Shown here: piece by piece, positions 1 to 8,418 of the stretch | How positions within the stretch are numbered: position 1 is the stretch's first letter | How the letters are laid out: every line of letters starts with the position of its first letter | Origin: Holdemanella porci | GTDB taxonomy: Bacteria > Bacillota_I > Bacilli_A > Erysipelotrichales > Erysipelotrichaceae | Length of the DNA stretch: 52,177 nucleotides | Assembly: GCF_009696075.1 (NCBI RefSeq) | Contig: NZ_VUMR01000007.1 | Location: 1-52,177 of the forward strand | Direction: 5' to 3' | Notes under the pieces: model-generated | The model's input: the letters and a program-made list of their open reading frames with translations, nothing else | The model's database searches: none | Told to the model about the DNA's origin: nothing | Program-made: the position numbers and the translations under genes

Positions 1-117
1 TATAATACAACACGAATTCACTCACATTGTGAATATGAATCTCCACAAAATTTTGAAAAACAATATTTGAAACATAAACATTAAAAAAACAGATATTTAA
101 GTTGTCTTAAATCTTGA

Positions 118-228
118 CATAGTACCAAAACTGCATATTATATCCATTTATTACCCGATAGATTAAAAAATTCAAAAGCTATTGATTGGGAAAAGATGGA
201 ATCGATTATTCCAGAGGTATCGCAATGA
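118..228 (+). pseudogene. C-terminal remnant of an upstream tyrosine recombinase
   Basis: After an in-frame TGA at 115-117 the frame reads a short tail containing TKTAYYIHLLPD and ending in IIPEVSQ. This resembles the C-terminal segment of tyrosine recombinases, where the catalytic tyrosine lies in a T-x-x-Y-x-H context. Its TGA overlaps the ATG of the next recombinase gene (ATGA, 225-228), the coupling usual in tandem two- or three-recombinase modules. Nothing upstream in the first 115 bases can be read as an intact recombinase, so this is a decayed or truncated partner. The family call rests on a short peptide and is moderately sure. Confidence 0.5.
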
Positions 229-1256
229 AAAAGAAAGAACTAAAATATTTTAAAACAATTCGAGATTACTTTGAAATTTTTTTGCCGAATCAAAAAGGAG
301 CAAGCTACCATACTATCAAGAATTATAAGATTTGTATGAATCAATTCTTAGATTTCGCTAAAGATTATTTGGGTATCAAACTCAGAGACTTTGATTTTAA
401 TGATACGACTATTGAACTTGTTGAATCATTTCTTGAATATGGAGAAAACGAATATCACTGGTCAGCTCAAACAAGAAATTTAAAATTAGCTGCAATAAGA
501 TCATTCTACAAGTATTCAGCTAATCACGATATAACGTTAATTGATATTTACCTAAAACTTATGACAATTCCAATAAAATCAGTAACTAAAGGAACTGTTA
601 TTGATTTCTTCAGTGAGAAAGAATTAGAACTTCTTCTTAACCAACCTAACCAATCAAATATTAAAGATAGAAGAAACCTCGCAATGATGATTACTTTATA
701 CGACACAGGAGCTCGAATACAGGAATTATTAAACATAAGAATAAAAGATATCTCGTTAGAATCATCTCCACATATTGCTATCTACGGAAAAGGAAAAAAA
801 ATGCGCATAGTTCCAATAATGGATAAAACCGTCAAACATCTTAAAAGATATTTGGACGATTATGATTTAAATAGCGACGATTATGTCTTTTTTACACTTC
901 ATCATGGAGAACGAACAAAAATGAATCCTGATACAGTCCAAAAATTAATCGATCGATATTGTATCATGGCCAATAATGTTGATTCAAAATTTCCAAGGCA
1001 TATATATTGCCATATGTTTCGCCATTCTAGAGCCATGCATCTTTATCGTAATGGTATGCCTCTTCCTTTGGTATCTGAATGGTTAGGTCATGCACAAATT
1101 AATACCACTAGAGAATTTTATGCCAACGCTGATACCGAAATGAAGCGGAAGGCTATCAATGCAGCTTTACCTGTGATTAATATCATAGATAGTAGCACTA
1201 ATAATTATGACTTTGATGATGAAGAACTTTTAAAGAAACTATACTCACTTAAATAA
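225..1256 (+). CDS. Tyrosine recombinase/integrase, last gene of a tandem recombinase module
   Basis: The product is a site-specific DNA recombinase of about 343 residues. The N-terminal half is a SAM-like core-binding domain (YHTIKNYKICMNQFLDF...TRNLKLAAIRSFYKY). The catalytic domain shows the first arginine in TGARIQELLNIR, the lysine region GKGKKMRIVPI, the H-x-x-R box HMFRHSRAMH, and the C-terminal box GHAQINTTREFYA with the tyrosine nucleophile. The ATG at 225 is preferred over an upstream TTG at 186 because AGAGG lies seven bases before it and it overlaps the stop of the preceding recombinase fragment by four bases. All catalytic residues appear to be present. It probably acts on the TTATCCCGAA-type repeats just downstream. 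Confidence 0.9.
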   Translation: MKKKELKYFKTIRDYFEIFLPNQKGASYHTIKNYKICMNQFLDFAKDYLGIKLRDFDFNDTTIELVESFLEYGENEYHWSAQTRNLKLAAIRSFYKYSANHDITLIDIYLKLMTIPIKSVTKGTVIDFFSEKELELLLNQPNQSNIKDRRNLAMMITLYDTGARIQELLNIRIKDISLESSPHIAIYGKGKKMRIVPIMDKTVKHLKRYLDDYDLNSDDYVFFTLHHGERTKMNPDTVQKLIDRYCIMANNVDSKFPRHIYCHMFRHSRAMHLYRNGMPLPLVSEWLGHAQINTTREFYANADTEMKRKAINAALPVINIIDSSTNNYDFDDEELLKKLYSLK

Positions 1257-1260
1257 AAAA

Positions 1261-1330
1261 TTATCCCGAATTTTACTTGATTTTCTATAGTGAAAACCTG
1301 TTTTTCGGGATAATACATAATTCGGGATAA
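1261..1330. repeat. TTATCCCGAA / TTCGGGATAA inverted repeats at the end of the recombinase module
   Basis: TTATCCCGAA (1261-1270) is repeated as its exact reverse complement TTCGGGATAA at 1304-1313 and again at 1321-1330. The cluster starts immediately after the recombinase stop codon. Its position and symmetry fit recombinase binding sites or the terminal repeat of the element. The hairpin formed by the first two copies could also act as a transcription stop. Confidence 0.65.
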
Positions 1331-1486
1331 GTTCAACGGGAGGGGCAATAATCTTTGTATTATTCCTCTACCCTATTAAAGGCTATTGATTGATTATGAT
1401 ATAGCTGTAAAACATTGAATGGCTACTAAAATTATTTTTTAGTTGGATAATTAATTGTTCACTCAATATATTCATCGTTGCTAATC

Positions 1487-2093
1487 TTACCACTTTTTAG
1501 ATTGGCTTTTTTGTATCCATGCTTCTAAAAAATCATCAAAAAGATTTGTGTTCAAATCAATTAAATAATGCTTTTCATTATCTATTGTTTCTTTTTTTAT
1601 AATGAAATCGGTTGTTCTGTGCCAATCGAGTAATGTAAAAACAAAATCAAGTGCTCCGGTATGATCGTCCATACTTAAATACATAGAATTGATATGTAGC
1701 GCCTTACTTATTTTTTCTAACATGGCTTTACGTGGAACTCTGGTTCCGTTCTCATATTGCGAAATACGAATTCTTCCATTTTCATCTGCTGAAAGCCCGG
1801 ATTTTTCGGCTAGTTCGGTTTGTGTTAAACCTCGAAATTGACGGACAAATCTTATTCTCTTTCTGTCAAGATATTGACCTTCTTCGTTTGTTAAATAGTC
1901 TAATGTTAGGGCTTCTGGTGCATATGACTTTGGAATCGTTTTTAATAAAGTTAGTAGTGTTCTTTAATAGATAGATTAAATTTCCTTCATATTCTTTATC
2001 ATCGAGTGCATCATCAAAAATAGAACCTTTTTCTAAACCATTCCATCTAGTGCAAAATATGCGGGAATTGTACACTATATGTTGATCGGCCAT
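1487..2093 (-). pseudogene. XRE-family HTH regulator disrupted by frameshift
   Basis: Two minus-strand frames join into one protein. The N-terminal frame (from 2093) reads MADQHIVYNSRIFCTRWNG... to about 1975. The downstream frame holds a Cro/C1-type helix-turn-helix (VRQFRGLTQTELAEKSGLS...ISQYENGTRVPRKAM) followed by an acidic C-terminal domain ending at 1487. The switch lies near an AAAG run at about 1968-1976. The HTH-containing frame has no start codon of its own after its upstream stop apart from an internal ATG at 1723, which would lose the HTH. Further coding-like sequence (KPIDACSCGIKKGAGKSA) lies upstream of 2093 in another frame, so more than one lesion is possible. The gene follows the DUF4143 ATPase on the same strand. 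Its target is unknown. Confidence 0.6.
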
Positions 2094-2180
2094 GCACTTT
2101 TACCCGCACCTTTTTTGATTCCACATGAACAGGCATCAATTGGTTTTATTTTTAAGTGTTCTTTTTGATTCGTTTTTCAC

Positions 2181-3518
2181 TTAGCTTATTTTAGTTAGAT
2201 ATTTCTTTAAAAGAAAAGCACAGAAATAAGGAAAAGTATATATGTTATTAGATAATCCAATATTACCCGATATGAATTTAATACCAAATTGAATGTCAGG
2301 ATAGTGATTACTGGCAATCAAAGTACGTAAAGATCTTGCAGTTCCATTTGTTGCTTTTACTTCTACTGGAATTAGATTCTCTTTGTTTCGAACAAAAAAA
2401 TCTTGTTCCAAAGTTGAATTGTCTTTTTTATAGTAGTACAGATCATACCCTGCTTTCACTAGGGCTTCTCCCACTACGTTTTCATAAAGAGCACCTTTAT
2501 ATACACCTAAATTTTTGTTTACTCGTAGGTTTTCTTGGGCTTCATCATCTAACATAGAGACTAATAAACCGGAGTCTGCAAAGTATATCTTATACTTTGA
2601 TTCGTCGTAGTTTCCTTTTAGAGGAAGTTCCGGGAATTGCATACAGTAACAAATATTTATGATACCGGCATCTTTTAACCACTCAATACATCCACGATAA
2701 TCTCTAAATCTAGCATTGGATGCAACTTTTGTGATTTGGAATTTTTTATTGTCTTTTGCTAATTGGACAGGAATATGATTAAATACATTTGTGATTCGTG
2801 TTTGGTCCATTCCAACAGCATATTTTCTTATATCTTCTTTATAATCGGCAACAAGTTGTTTCTGAATGTCAATAGAGCCCTCAAATGTTCCTTTTTCGAT
2901 ATATTCTCGAACAACTGCTGGCATACCACCTAAGATACAGAAGTCCAAAAACAACGAAGAATAGATAGACATTTCAATTTCATTAAATGATTTTAATTGA
3001 ACCATATGCTCTAACATTTCCTGAATAGTCGATTCATCGTAACCTTTAGCCCATAGAAATTCTTCAAAATCCAAAGAAAACATTTCGTAATCTGTTTTAT
3101 ATCCAACACTATTGCTTTCGATACTTTGGTAGTTAATACCTAAAAGAGAGCCACTACATATTACATCAAAACGTCCATCTATTTTGAAAAATTTGAGTGA
3201 TGTAGCAATATCTGGAAAATCTTGCAACTCATCAAAAATAATAAGTGTATCATTTTCGATAAATTGTTTAGATGGATCAATCCTAGATATATTTTTAATG
3301 ATATCTTGCGCTTTATAGCCGTCTGTAGTAATCATTTTATAATTTGGTTCTTCTACAAAGTTGATATAAATAATACTTTTATAATTTAAATGACCAAATC
3401 GTGTGATGGATTCTGTCTTGCCAACTTGTCTTGAGCCTTTAATAATCAATGGTTTCTTATTTGGATCTGTTTTCCAATTTAACAAATAATTATCTATTTT
3501 TCGTTTCAAATATGTCAT
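2181..3518 (-). CDS. AAA+ ATPase with C-terminal DUF4143 domain
   Basis: This 445-residue protein has an N-terminal P-loop ATPase domain: Walker A GSRQVGKT at residues 28-35, Walker B LIIFDELQ near residue 95, and sensor-like ICSGS. The C-terminal DUF4143 domain has an LxDxGLL-type motif (YFADSGLL) and ends in a restriction-endonuclease-like strand pattern (LEQDFFVRNKENLIPVEVKA). The family is widespread and often mobile, and its cellular role is not established. The ATG is preceded by AAAGGAG. A second, clearly diverged member lies at 24128-25435. A frameshifted XRE gene follows it. The domain call is sure; no function is claimed. Confidence 0.88.
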   Translation of the reverse strand: MTYLKRKIDNYLLNWKTDPNKKPLIIKGSRQVGKTESITRFGHLNYKSIIYINFVEEPNYKMITTDGYKAQDIIKNISRIDPSKQFIENDTLIIFDELQDFPDIATSLKFFKIDGRFDVICSGSLLGINYQSIESNSVGYKTDYEMFSLDFEEFLWAKGYDESTIQEMLEHMVQLKSFNEIEMSIYSSLFLDFCILGGMPAVVREYIEKGTFEGSIDIQKQLVADYKEDIRKYAVGMDQTRITNVFNHIPVQLAKDNKKFQITKVASNARFRDYRGCIEWLKDAGIINICYCMQFPELPLKGNYDESKYKIYFADSGLLVSMLDDEAQENLRVNKNLGVYKGALYENVVGEALVKAGYDLYYYKKDNSTLEQDFFVRNKENLIPVEVKATNGTARSLRTLIASNHYPDIQFGIKFISGNIGLSNNIYTFPYFCAFLLKKYLTKIS

Positions 3519-3864
3519 CGTATATCAGCTCCTTTACTTATAAGTATAAATAAAATTAATGAGTCAAACAACAGAAAATCACAAAAAAATAGGATGTTTA
3601 TAAATTGTTTGCACATTTTAATAGGATGTTTATCAGGGGTTATCACAAAACAAGTAGTATTGTAGATAGATGATATGTTAATAAAGAATTATCTGACTTA
3701 TTCGAAATGATACTAATAAATAGGAAAACAAAATAAATTCTAGTTTGTCTATTTAATCCTCAATAAATCCTGTATTTTCAAGGCTTTTCGCCTGTGTAAT
3801 TCTCAAACCTTATGTATTTTCCCTTGTTTTTTCCCTTATGAGCGAAAACAAGGGAAACTTTTTG
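3519..3864. other. AT-rich intergenic stretch with a short direct repeat and a hairpin
   Basis: No coding sequence was recognised here. The 13-mer AATAGGATGTTTA occurs twice, at 3588-3600 and 3620-3632, giving a 32-base period upstream of the ATPase gene. At the other end TTTCCCTTGTTTT (3818-3830) pairs with AAAACAAGGGAAA (3845-3857), a 13-bp stem followed by CTTTTT on the plus strand. The stem marks the edge between AT-rich sequence and the GC-richer block that starts near 3860. Confidence 0.5.
3818..3862 (+). terminator. 13-bp stem hairpin with T-run
   Basis: TTTCCCTTGTTTT pairs perfectly with AAAACAAGGGAAA across a 14-base loop, and a T-run follows on the plus strand. It lies just past the 3' end of the minus-strand dockerin gene, where the T-run is not on the transcribed side. 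It may therefore be an element-end hairpin instead of that gene's terminator. Confidence 0.5.
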
Positions 3865-4788
3865 CTATTCGCCGCCGTCATAGGTGACGGTGTACTGCGA
3901 CTGCTCCATCGGCGTGACGAGTTCGCAGTATATCTGGAGCTGAATCGGCACACCGTTGCTGGTTGCAATTATACAAGATTCCGGCGTCATGCCGTTCACG
4001 GTGACAGCCGGCGCTGTATTCAGACCTTTGTTGTCCAGATCCATCGTGAACTGATAGACTGTGTCAGCCTCGAACGTTTCGGTTTCACTTATTTCCTCCC
4101 TTTCGGTGCCCCCTTCTTCATTATCAAATATTTTTCCCCATTTAACAGACAGAATATCGTCTGCGCTGAAATCGACGTCCGGGATTGTGGATTCGAAGGT
4201 GTAGGTGCAGTTGTCTGGCGTTTTGCCCACCTCGAAGCCGTCGACCGTGATGGCGAGGCTGCCCGTTTCGCTGGCGGATAAAGGCTTATACGTTGCAGCC
4301 ACATTTACCGGGTCTTTAGACATGGTAAATGTGGTCGTTGCACTGTTTGCGTCTGCAAGGGTAACATTGCTGCCACTCCCTACAATCCACTTATCAAATA
4401 CCATTGCGTCAGGAGGCGAATCTGCGGTCAGGGTAACCCTTGTACCCTCTGCTGCTTCGCTGATTTCAGTGCCGCATGCGGTTGCTTTACCATTTGTTAC
4501 GGTGATGGCGCTTGCTAGTAATTCAAGATAGCTTTGAAGATTTGCCAAATCGCTGTAGTTTACCACGCCGTCTCCATTAAAATCTGCGACAACGAGTTGT
4601 TTATCGGTGAAACTTTCAAGACCTTCAAGATAATTTTGAAGGTAGATGGCGTCTTTTTTCGTAACTGTTCCGTCTAAGTTTATATCGCCTATGATGGTAT
4701 CGGGCGGCACATCCGCAAAAGCCGTCACCGGGCAGAGTGCCAGCACCATGCACAGGCACAGCAGAATACTGAAAATCATTTTTTTCAT
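3865..4788 (-). CDS. Secreted dockerin-type protein with InlB-like repeat, apparently C-terminally truncated
   Basis: The product has 307 residues. A signal peptide (MKKMIFSILLCLCMVLALCPVTAFA) is followed by two calcium-binding dockerin type I repeats, GDINLDGTVTKKDAIYLQNYL and ADFNGDGVVNYSDLANLQSYL. Next comes a divergent InlB B-repeat-like segment (GTRVTLTA...FDKWIVGSG...TTTFTM) and beta-rich sequence. It stops abruptly at TVTYDGGE, which looks like the start of another repeat, so the 3' part is probably lost. A strong GGAGG site precedes the ATG. GC content is visibly higher than in neighbouring genes, suggesting transfer from a more GC-rich Firmicute. Its partner and substrate are unknown. 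Confidence 0.8.
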   Translation of the reverse strand: MKKMIFSILLCLCMVLALCPVTAFADVPPDTIIGDINLDGTVTKKDAIYLQNYLEGLESFTDKQLVVADFNGDGVVNYSDLANLQSYLELLASAITVTNGKATACGTEISEAAEGTRVTLTADSPPDAMVFDKWIVGSGSNVTLADANSATTTFTMSKDPVNVAATYKPLSASETGSLAITVDGFEVGKTPDNCTYTFESTIPDVDFSADDILSVKWGKIFDNEEGGTEREEISETETFEADTVYQFTMDLDNKGLNTAPAVTVNGMTPESCIIATSNGVPIQLQIYCELVTPMEQSQYTVTYDGGE

Positions 4789-4827
4789 AATTTTTTCCTC
4801 CTTAGAGTGAATTAAAAATTTGATTTA

Positions 4828-5430
4828 TTATGTAAAAGTACCCGACCTTGCTTTCAGGTTGTATTTCATTATAAAAAGTTCAAGGGCTTCCTTTAGCACG
4901 GCTATCTGTGATTTCAAGTAGAATTCATCCTCAAACAGTGCGTAGTGTACACAGGCTCTTATCAGAATGAAAATCAGCGGTGTCAGCTTTTCGTGGGGAA
5001 TCCCCAGCTTTGGCTCTAAGCTCTTTGCGTATTCCGTATATCGTTCATCGACACCCTTAAAGAACTTCTGACCGTATTCCCTGTATTTGGGATGAGTGTA
5101 GATTTGATACATCAGCCTGTATTTCTTGCCGTGCTTTTTTGCTGTCCAATACGGTATCTCGTCTATAAACCGCCAAAGGTCATCTACGTCGGTGGGGGCT
5201 TTCGCCATAAAATCATCTTCCACCTTGCTCATACAGTATTCGGTGGACTTAACGATAAGGTCGTCGAGATTGTCAAAATACTGATACAGTGTCGCAACAC
5301 TGCAATCGCAGGTCTTTGCAATCGTTTTTACACCGACAGAGGTGAATCCGTTTTCCGCATAGCAGTCAAAGCACGCTTCCATAATCTCGATTTCCTTTGC
5401 TCTGCGGGCTTCTTCATTCACAGTGCGCAT
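4828..5430 (-). CDS. TetR/AcrR-family transcriptional regulator
   Basis: The 200-residue protein has an N-terminal TetR helix-turn-helix: IMEACFDCYAENGFTSVGVKTIAKTCDCSVATLYQYFDNLDDL at about residues 15-57. An all-helical ligand-binding domain follows and has no recognisable specificity signature. GC content matches the dockerin gene next to it, so the two share a foreign origin. The gene lies upstream of the dockerin gene on the same strand, and whether it controls it is not visible. The family assignment is sure; ligand and operator are unknown. Confidence 0.88.
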   Translation of the reverse strand: MRTVNEEARRAKEIEIMEACFDCYAENGFTSVGVKTIAKTCDCSVATLYQYFDNLDDLIVKSTEYCMSKVEDDFMAKAPTDVDDLWRFIDEIPYWTAKKHGKKYRLMYQIYTHPKYREYGQKFFKGVDERYTEYAKSLEPKLGIPHEKLTPLIFILIRACVHYALFEDEFYLKSQIAVLKEALELFIMKYNLKARSGTFT

Positions 5431-5456
5431 ACTCTTTCCCTCCCTTCCGCCGAAGT

Positions 5457-5603
5457 CTATTTTTGTAACTTTATCATAACCTCATTCACCGCATCCGTAT
5501 ATCTGCCCTGTGCAACCCGTTTGTTGCGGCAGGAAAGCAGAGCATTTAAAATATACTTCCGTTCTTCAGCTGTGAGGTAAAGGTAATATTTCTGCTTTCT
5601 CAT
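5457..5603 (-). CDS. Small conserved protein of conjugative or mobile elements
   Basis: This 48-residue protein begins MRKQKYYLYLTAEERKYIL and ends RYTDAVNEVMIKLQK. From memory it resembles a family of small proteins common in integrative conjugative elements of Clostridia. The start at 5603 is preferred over the longer frame from 5672 because GGAGGTAA lies six bases upstream. The ATG overlaps the TGA of an upstream coding-like fragment (ATGA). No function is known. It supports the view that the GC-rich block is a relic of a conjugative element. Confidence 0.6.
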   Translation of the reverse strand: MRKQKYYLYLTAEERKYILNALLSCRNKRVAQGRYTDAVNEVMIKLQK

Positions 5604-5730
5604 ACGAAGATTACCTCCGTATTTACAGTTTCTGTAACCGTTGACCACAGTGCGTTCATTCTGCCGACCCATTCCATTTGGTTTTCAGCTTTCGGTGTTT
5701 CGGTAATCCCCTCATGCTCCGCCCGTTGCT
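5600..5730 (-). pseudogene. 3' fragment of a mobile-element gene
   Basis: In the minus strand a frame open from about 5730 reads EHEGITETPKAENQMEWVGRMNALWSTVTE and stops at TGA overlapping the ATG of the small protein downstream. Overlapping stop and start and the matching GC content suggest it is the tail of a longer gene whose 5' part has been lost. I do not recognise the family with confidence. Confidence 0.35.
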
Positions 5731-5868
5731 TCTATCATGGCGAGAGATTCTTTATTAGAACCTTTTAAATCTGAAATTACTTCAGGAAGGGGGCGCCTGT
5801 GGTTTGTGAAATATCAAATACAATTGTTGTCTTAAAACACTATTTATCGCATTATTTTATAAAATATG

Positions 5869-5912
5869 ATCCGTTAACTTTTTAATCCTGGAAGAAAACT
5901 AACGGATTTTTT
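5869..5912 (+). terminator. Intrinsic terminator-like hairpin
   Basis: ATCCGTTA (5869-5876) pairs with TAACGGAT (5900-5907), followed by a T-run. No plus-strand gene is evident just upstream, so it may be left over from a lost gene of the mobile block. Confidence 0.55.
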
Positions 5913-5940
5913 GTGCTTTTTGACGTACAAATGATGGTGT

Positions 5941-5987
5941 ACCCTTTTAAATAACATAACGTGTACTACTTCGTTATTTAACAGGGT
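5941..5987. repeat. 15-bp near-perfect inverted repeat upstream of the diguanylate cyclase
   Basis: ACCCTTTTAAATAAC (5941-5955) is matched by GTTATTTAACAGGGT (5973-5987) with a single mismatch across a 17-base spacer. It lies between the mobile block and the GGDEF gene. It could be an operator, a hairpin in the leader, or an insertion-element end; nothing decides between these. Confidence 0.5.
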
Positions 5988-6212
5988 AGATGTCAATTGC
6001 ACAATGAATATAAGAATTTACTGGTAGGAAGTTTTAATTTGCTTATTATTCATATATACTTTATTCAGAAAGATAAGTCGGAAGTTGCAGAATTGATAAA
6101 TTTACCTTTCGAAGAAAAAACAGTAACCTTGTATAAGAATAAAAAAACAAGCATTATCCATCAATTCAAATATAAGGTAAAAAAGAGTATCAACCGACGA
6201 GGAGAAAAATAG

Positions 6213-8354
6213 ATGAATATTACAAGTCTTGAAATTGCACAGGCAACAATGGATATGTTCTTTTGTTTGTTCTGTCTAATAATCTTTGTTTCAATTAAAG
6301 CAAATAATCCAAAACAGAAGAGTATGAGCATGTTCGTTCGATTATTTCTTATTGCTACAGTTCTGTTTTTTGGAGAGACTTTGGCCTATATTTTTAGAGG
6401 TAACCTGGGTCCTTTTAATATTTTAGTAACTAGAATTGCGAATCTTATGGTATTTGCTATGAACATAGCAATGGCAAATACCTATGTTAGGTATGTTAGT
6501 TCTGTTTTTGTTGAAAAAGGTGCTGAAGTAAGTGGCAATAGTGTTAAATGTGCCAATATCTTTTCGTGCATTAATATTATCATTGTTGTGGTTAATTTGT
6601 TTTATCCATGGATGTATTATTTCGATGAGGCAAATTATTATCACAGGAATAATTTCTGGTATGTATATACACTAATATCACTTGTCGTCATATTTATAGG
6701 AGCAGGTATAGCGTTTAAGTATAGAAAGTATTTGGAAAAACGAAGCTTCATTTCAATGATGCTGTTTTCGTTTATTCCAATAATTGCAACAGTTATACAG
6801 TCCTTTATTTATGGATTTTCTATAACCAATTTAGGACTGGGAATAGGTTCATTCGTAATGTTTGCTGCATATATGTATGATTGGTCTCATAATGGGGATG
6901 AACATACGAATATGATTAATAACAGCAGATTTGATGCTGTTATTATGCTTATCATAATGCTACTTAGTATGAGTGTTTCCATCATAGCATGTGTGAATGT
7001 GATTCAACAGGTAACTAAGGAAAACTCTGAAATACAGAGCAGGACAATTGCACAGATGGTTTCAGCAAAGATTGAGAAAGAATTTATTAAGCCAATTACT
7101 GTTTCTCAGACGATTAGCAGTGATATTGATATAAGAACCTACCTAGAGGGGAAAACCAGAGAAGAGGCGGAGAGTGTCAAAGACGATATGACTAATCGTT
7201 TGGTATCCATTGGTAATGAATTTGATTATAAAATGGTATTTGTTGTTTCGGATAAAACAAGAGCATATTATACATATAATGGAATAAGTAGATATCTTGA
7301 TGTTGAAAATGACAGCCATGATATATGGTATAAGGATTACTTGGATTCAGGGAAAAGATATATAGTTAATGTTGATACTGATGAAGATAATAACGGGAGT
7401 CTTACGGTGTTTATTAATTACGGTATTTTTGACACGAATGGAGACATTTTGGGGGTATGTGGTGTCGGAGTTGATATGAATGACCTTGTAGACATACTTG
7501 CCAGGTTCGAGGAAGAATACAATATCAAAGTAGATTTAGTTAATCATGATGGACTTATACAGGTTGATACGGATGTAAGTTCTATAGAAACAAGCTACTT
7601 GGATAATTCATATTTTGGCAATATATCAGATGATGATTTTTATTATCGGTTATCGGAGAATGGCTGTTATATGACCAAGTATCTCGAAGGATTTGATGGG
7701 TACATAGTAATAAGAGATAAGAATCCTGTTAAATTGGATGTAAATAAAATTATACTTCCAATTGTTTTAATCTTTGTTGCAGGCGTATTAATAATGGCAA
7801 CTTCATTTGTTATTATTAGTATGAGAGAGAAGAAGGCAAAGGATGCATACAACAGAAGATATGAAGCATCTATAAAGGACAATCTTACAGGCTTATATAA
7901 TAGACGAGGGTTTGAAGATGACTGTGAAATAATCAAGAAAAATAATAACTTAATAGAATACGTTCTTATTATGATGGATTTGAATGGTTTAAAAGAAGTT
8001 AATGATAATATTGGTCATGAAGCAGGGGATGAGTTAATTATTGGCGCTTCGAAGTGTATGGATAATGCATTCTCAGGTCTTGGTAGGACGTATCGTGTAG
8101 GTGGCGATGAGTTTGTTGCATTACTGAGAGGAACGAGAGAAGAAGCACAGGATGCAGTTAAGACATTTGATTATTTAACTGAAAACTTCCAGGGAAATCT
8201 TATTTCTGAACTTAGTGTGTCTAAGGGAGTAGTTGTTTGTTCAGAACATATAGAACTTAATTTTGAAGAAATTAAGGCAATGGCTGATAAGTTGATGTAT
8301 GCAGATAAGGATGAATATTATAGGCGAACAGGAAAAGATAGAAGACGAGTTTGA
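6213..8354 (+). CDS. Membrane diguanylate cyclase: multi-TM N-terminus, Cache-like sensor, GGDEF
   Basis: The product has 713 residues and probably makes cyclic di-GMP from two GTP. Several N-terminal membrane segments (about residues 10-225) are followed by another helix (about 245-265). A Cache-like extracellular region follows (IEKEFIKPITVSQTISSDIDIRTYL...GVCGVGVDMNDLVDIL). A further membrane helix (about 508-528) leads into the GGDEF domain (DNLTGLYNRRGFEDD). The active-site loop is intact as RVGGDEF near residue 630. I see no RxxD inhibitory site upstream of it (context SGLGRTYRVGGDEF), so product feedback by the usual I-site is unlikely. The start has GAGGAG a few bases before it. The signal sensed is unknown. 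Confidence 0.9.
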   Translation: MNITSLEIAQATMDMFFCLFCLIIFVSIKANNPKQKSMSMFVRLFLIATVLFFGETLAYIFRGNLGPFNILVTRIANLMVFAMNIAMANTYVRYVSSVFVEKGAEVSGNSVKCANIFSCINIIIVVVNLFYPWMYYFDEANYYHRNNFWYVYTLISLVVIFIGAGIAFKYRKYLEKRSFISMMLFSFIPIIATVIQSFIYGFSITNLGLGIGSFVMFAAYMYDWSHNGDEHTNMINNSRFDAVIMLIIMLLSMSVSIIACVNVIQQVTKENSEIQSRTIAQMVSAKIEKEFIKPITVSQTISSDIDIRTYLEGKTREEAESVKDDMTNRLVSIGNEFDYKMVFVVSDKTRAYYTYNGISRYLDVENDSHDIWYKDYLDSGKRYIVNVDTDEDNNGSLTVFINYGIFDTNGDILGVCGVGVDMNDLVDILARFEEEYNIKVDLVNHDGLIQVDTDVSSIETSYLDNSYFGNISDDDFYYRLSENGCYMTKYLEGFDGYIVIRDKNPVKLDVNKIILPIVLIFVAGVLIMATSFVIISMREKKAKDAYNRRYEASIKDNLTGLYNRRGFEDDCEIIKKNNNLIEYVLIMMDLNGLKEVNDNIGHEAGDELIIGASKCMDNAFSGLGRTYRVGGDEFVALLRGTREEAQDAVKTFDYLTENFQGNLISELSVSKGVVVCSEHIELNFEEIKAMADKLMYADKDEYYRRTGKDRRRV

Positions 8355-8418
8355 TTTATAAATTTGAATTTGTGGAGGAACAAACATGACAAAGAATACG
8401 ATGATTTTCATTTTTTAA

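Noticed and set aside
1732-1974. 80-codon plus-strand frame
   Set aside because: Opposite strand of the XRE helix-turn-helix region, low-complexity hydrophobic product.
3838-4281. 147-codon plus-strand frame opposite the dockerin gene
   Set aside because: Shadow of a GC-rich gene whose minus strand encodes a signal peptide and dockerin repeats.
5997-6212. 71-codon frame ending just before the GGDEF gene
   Set aside because: TTG start without a binding site, no recognisable motifs, and its end contains the binding site of the next gene; probably leader sequence.
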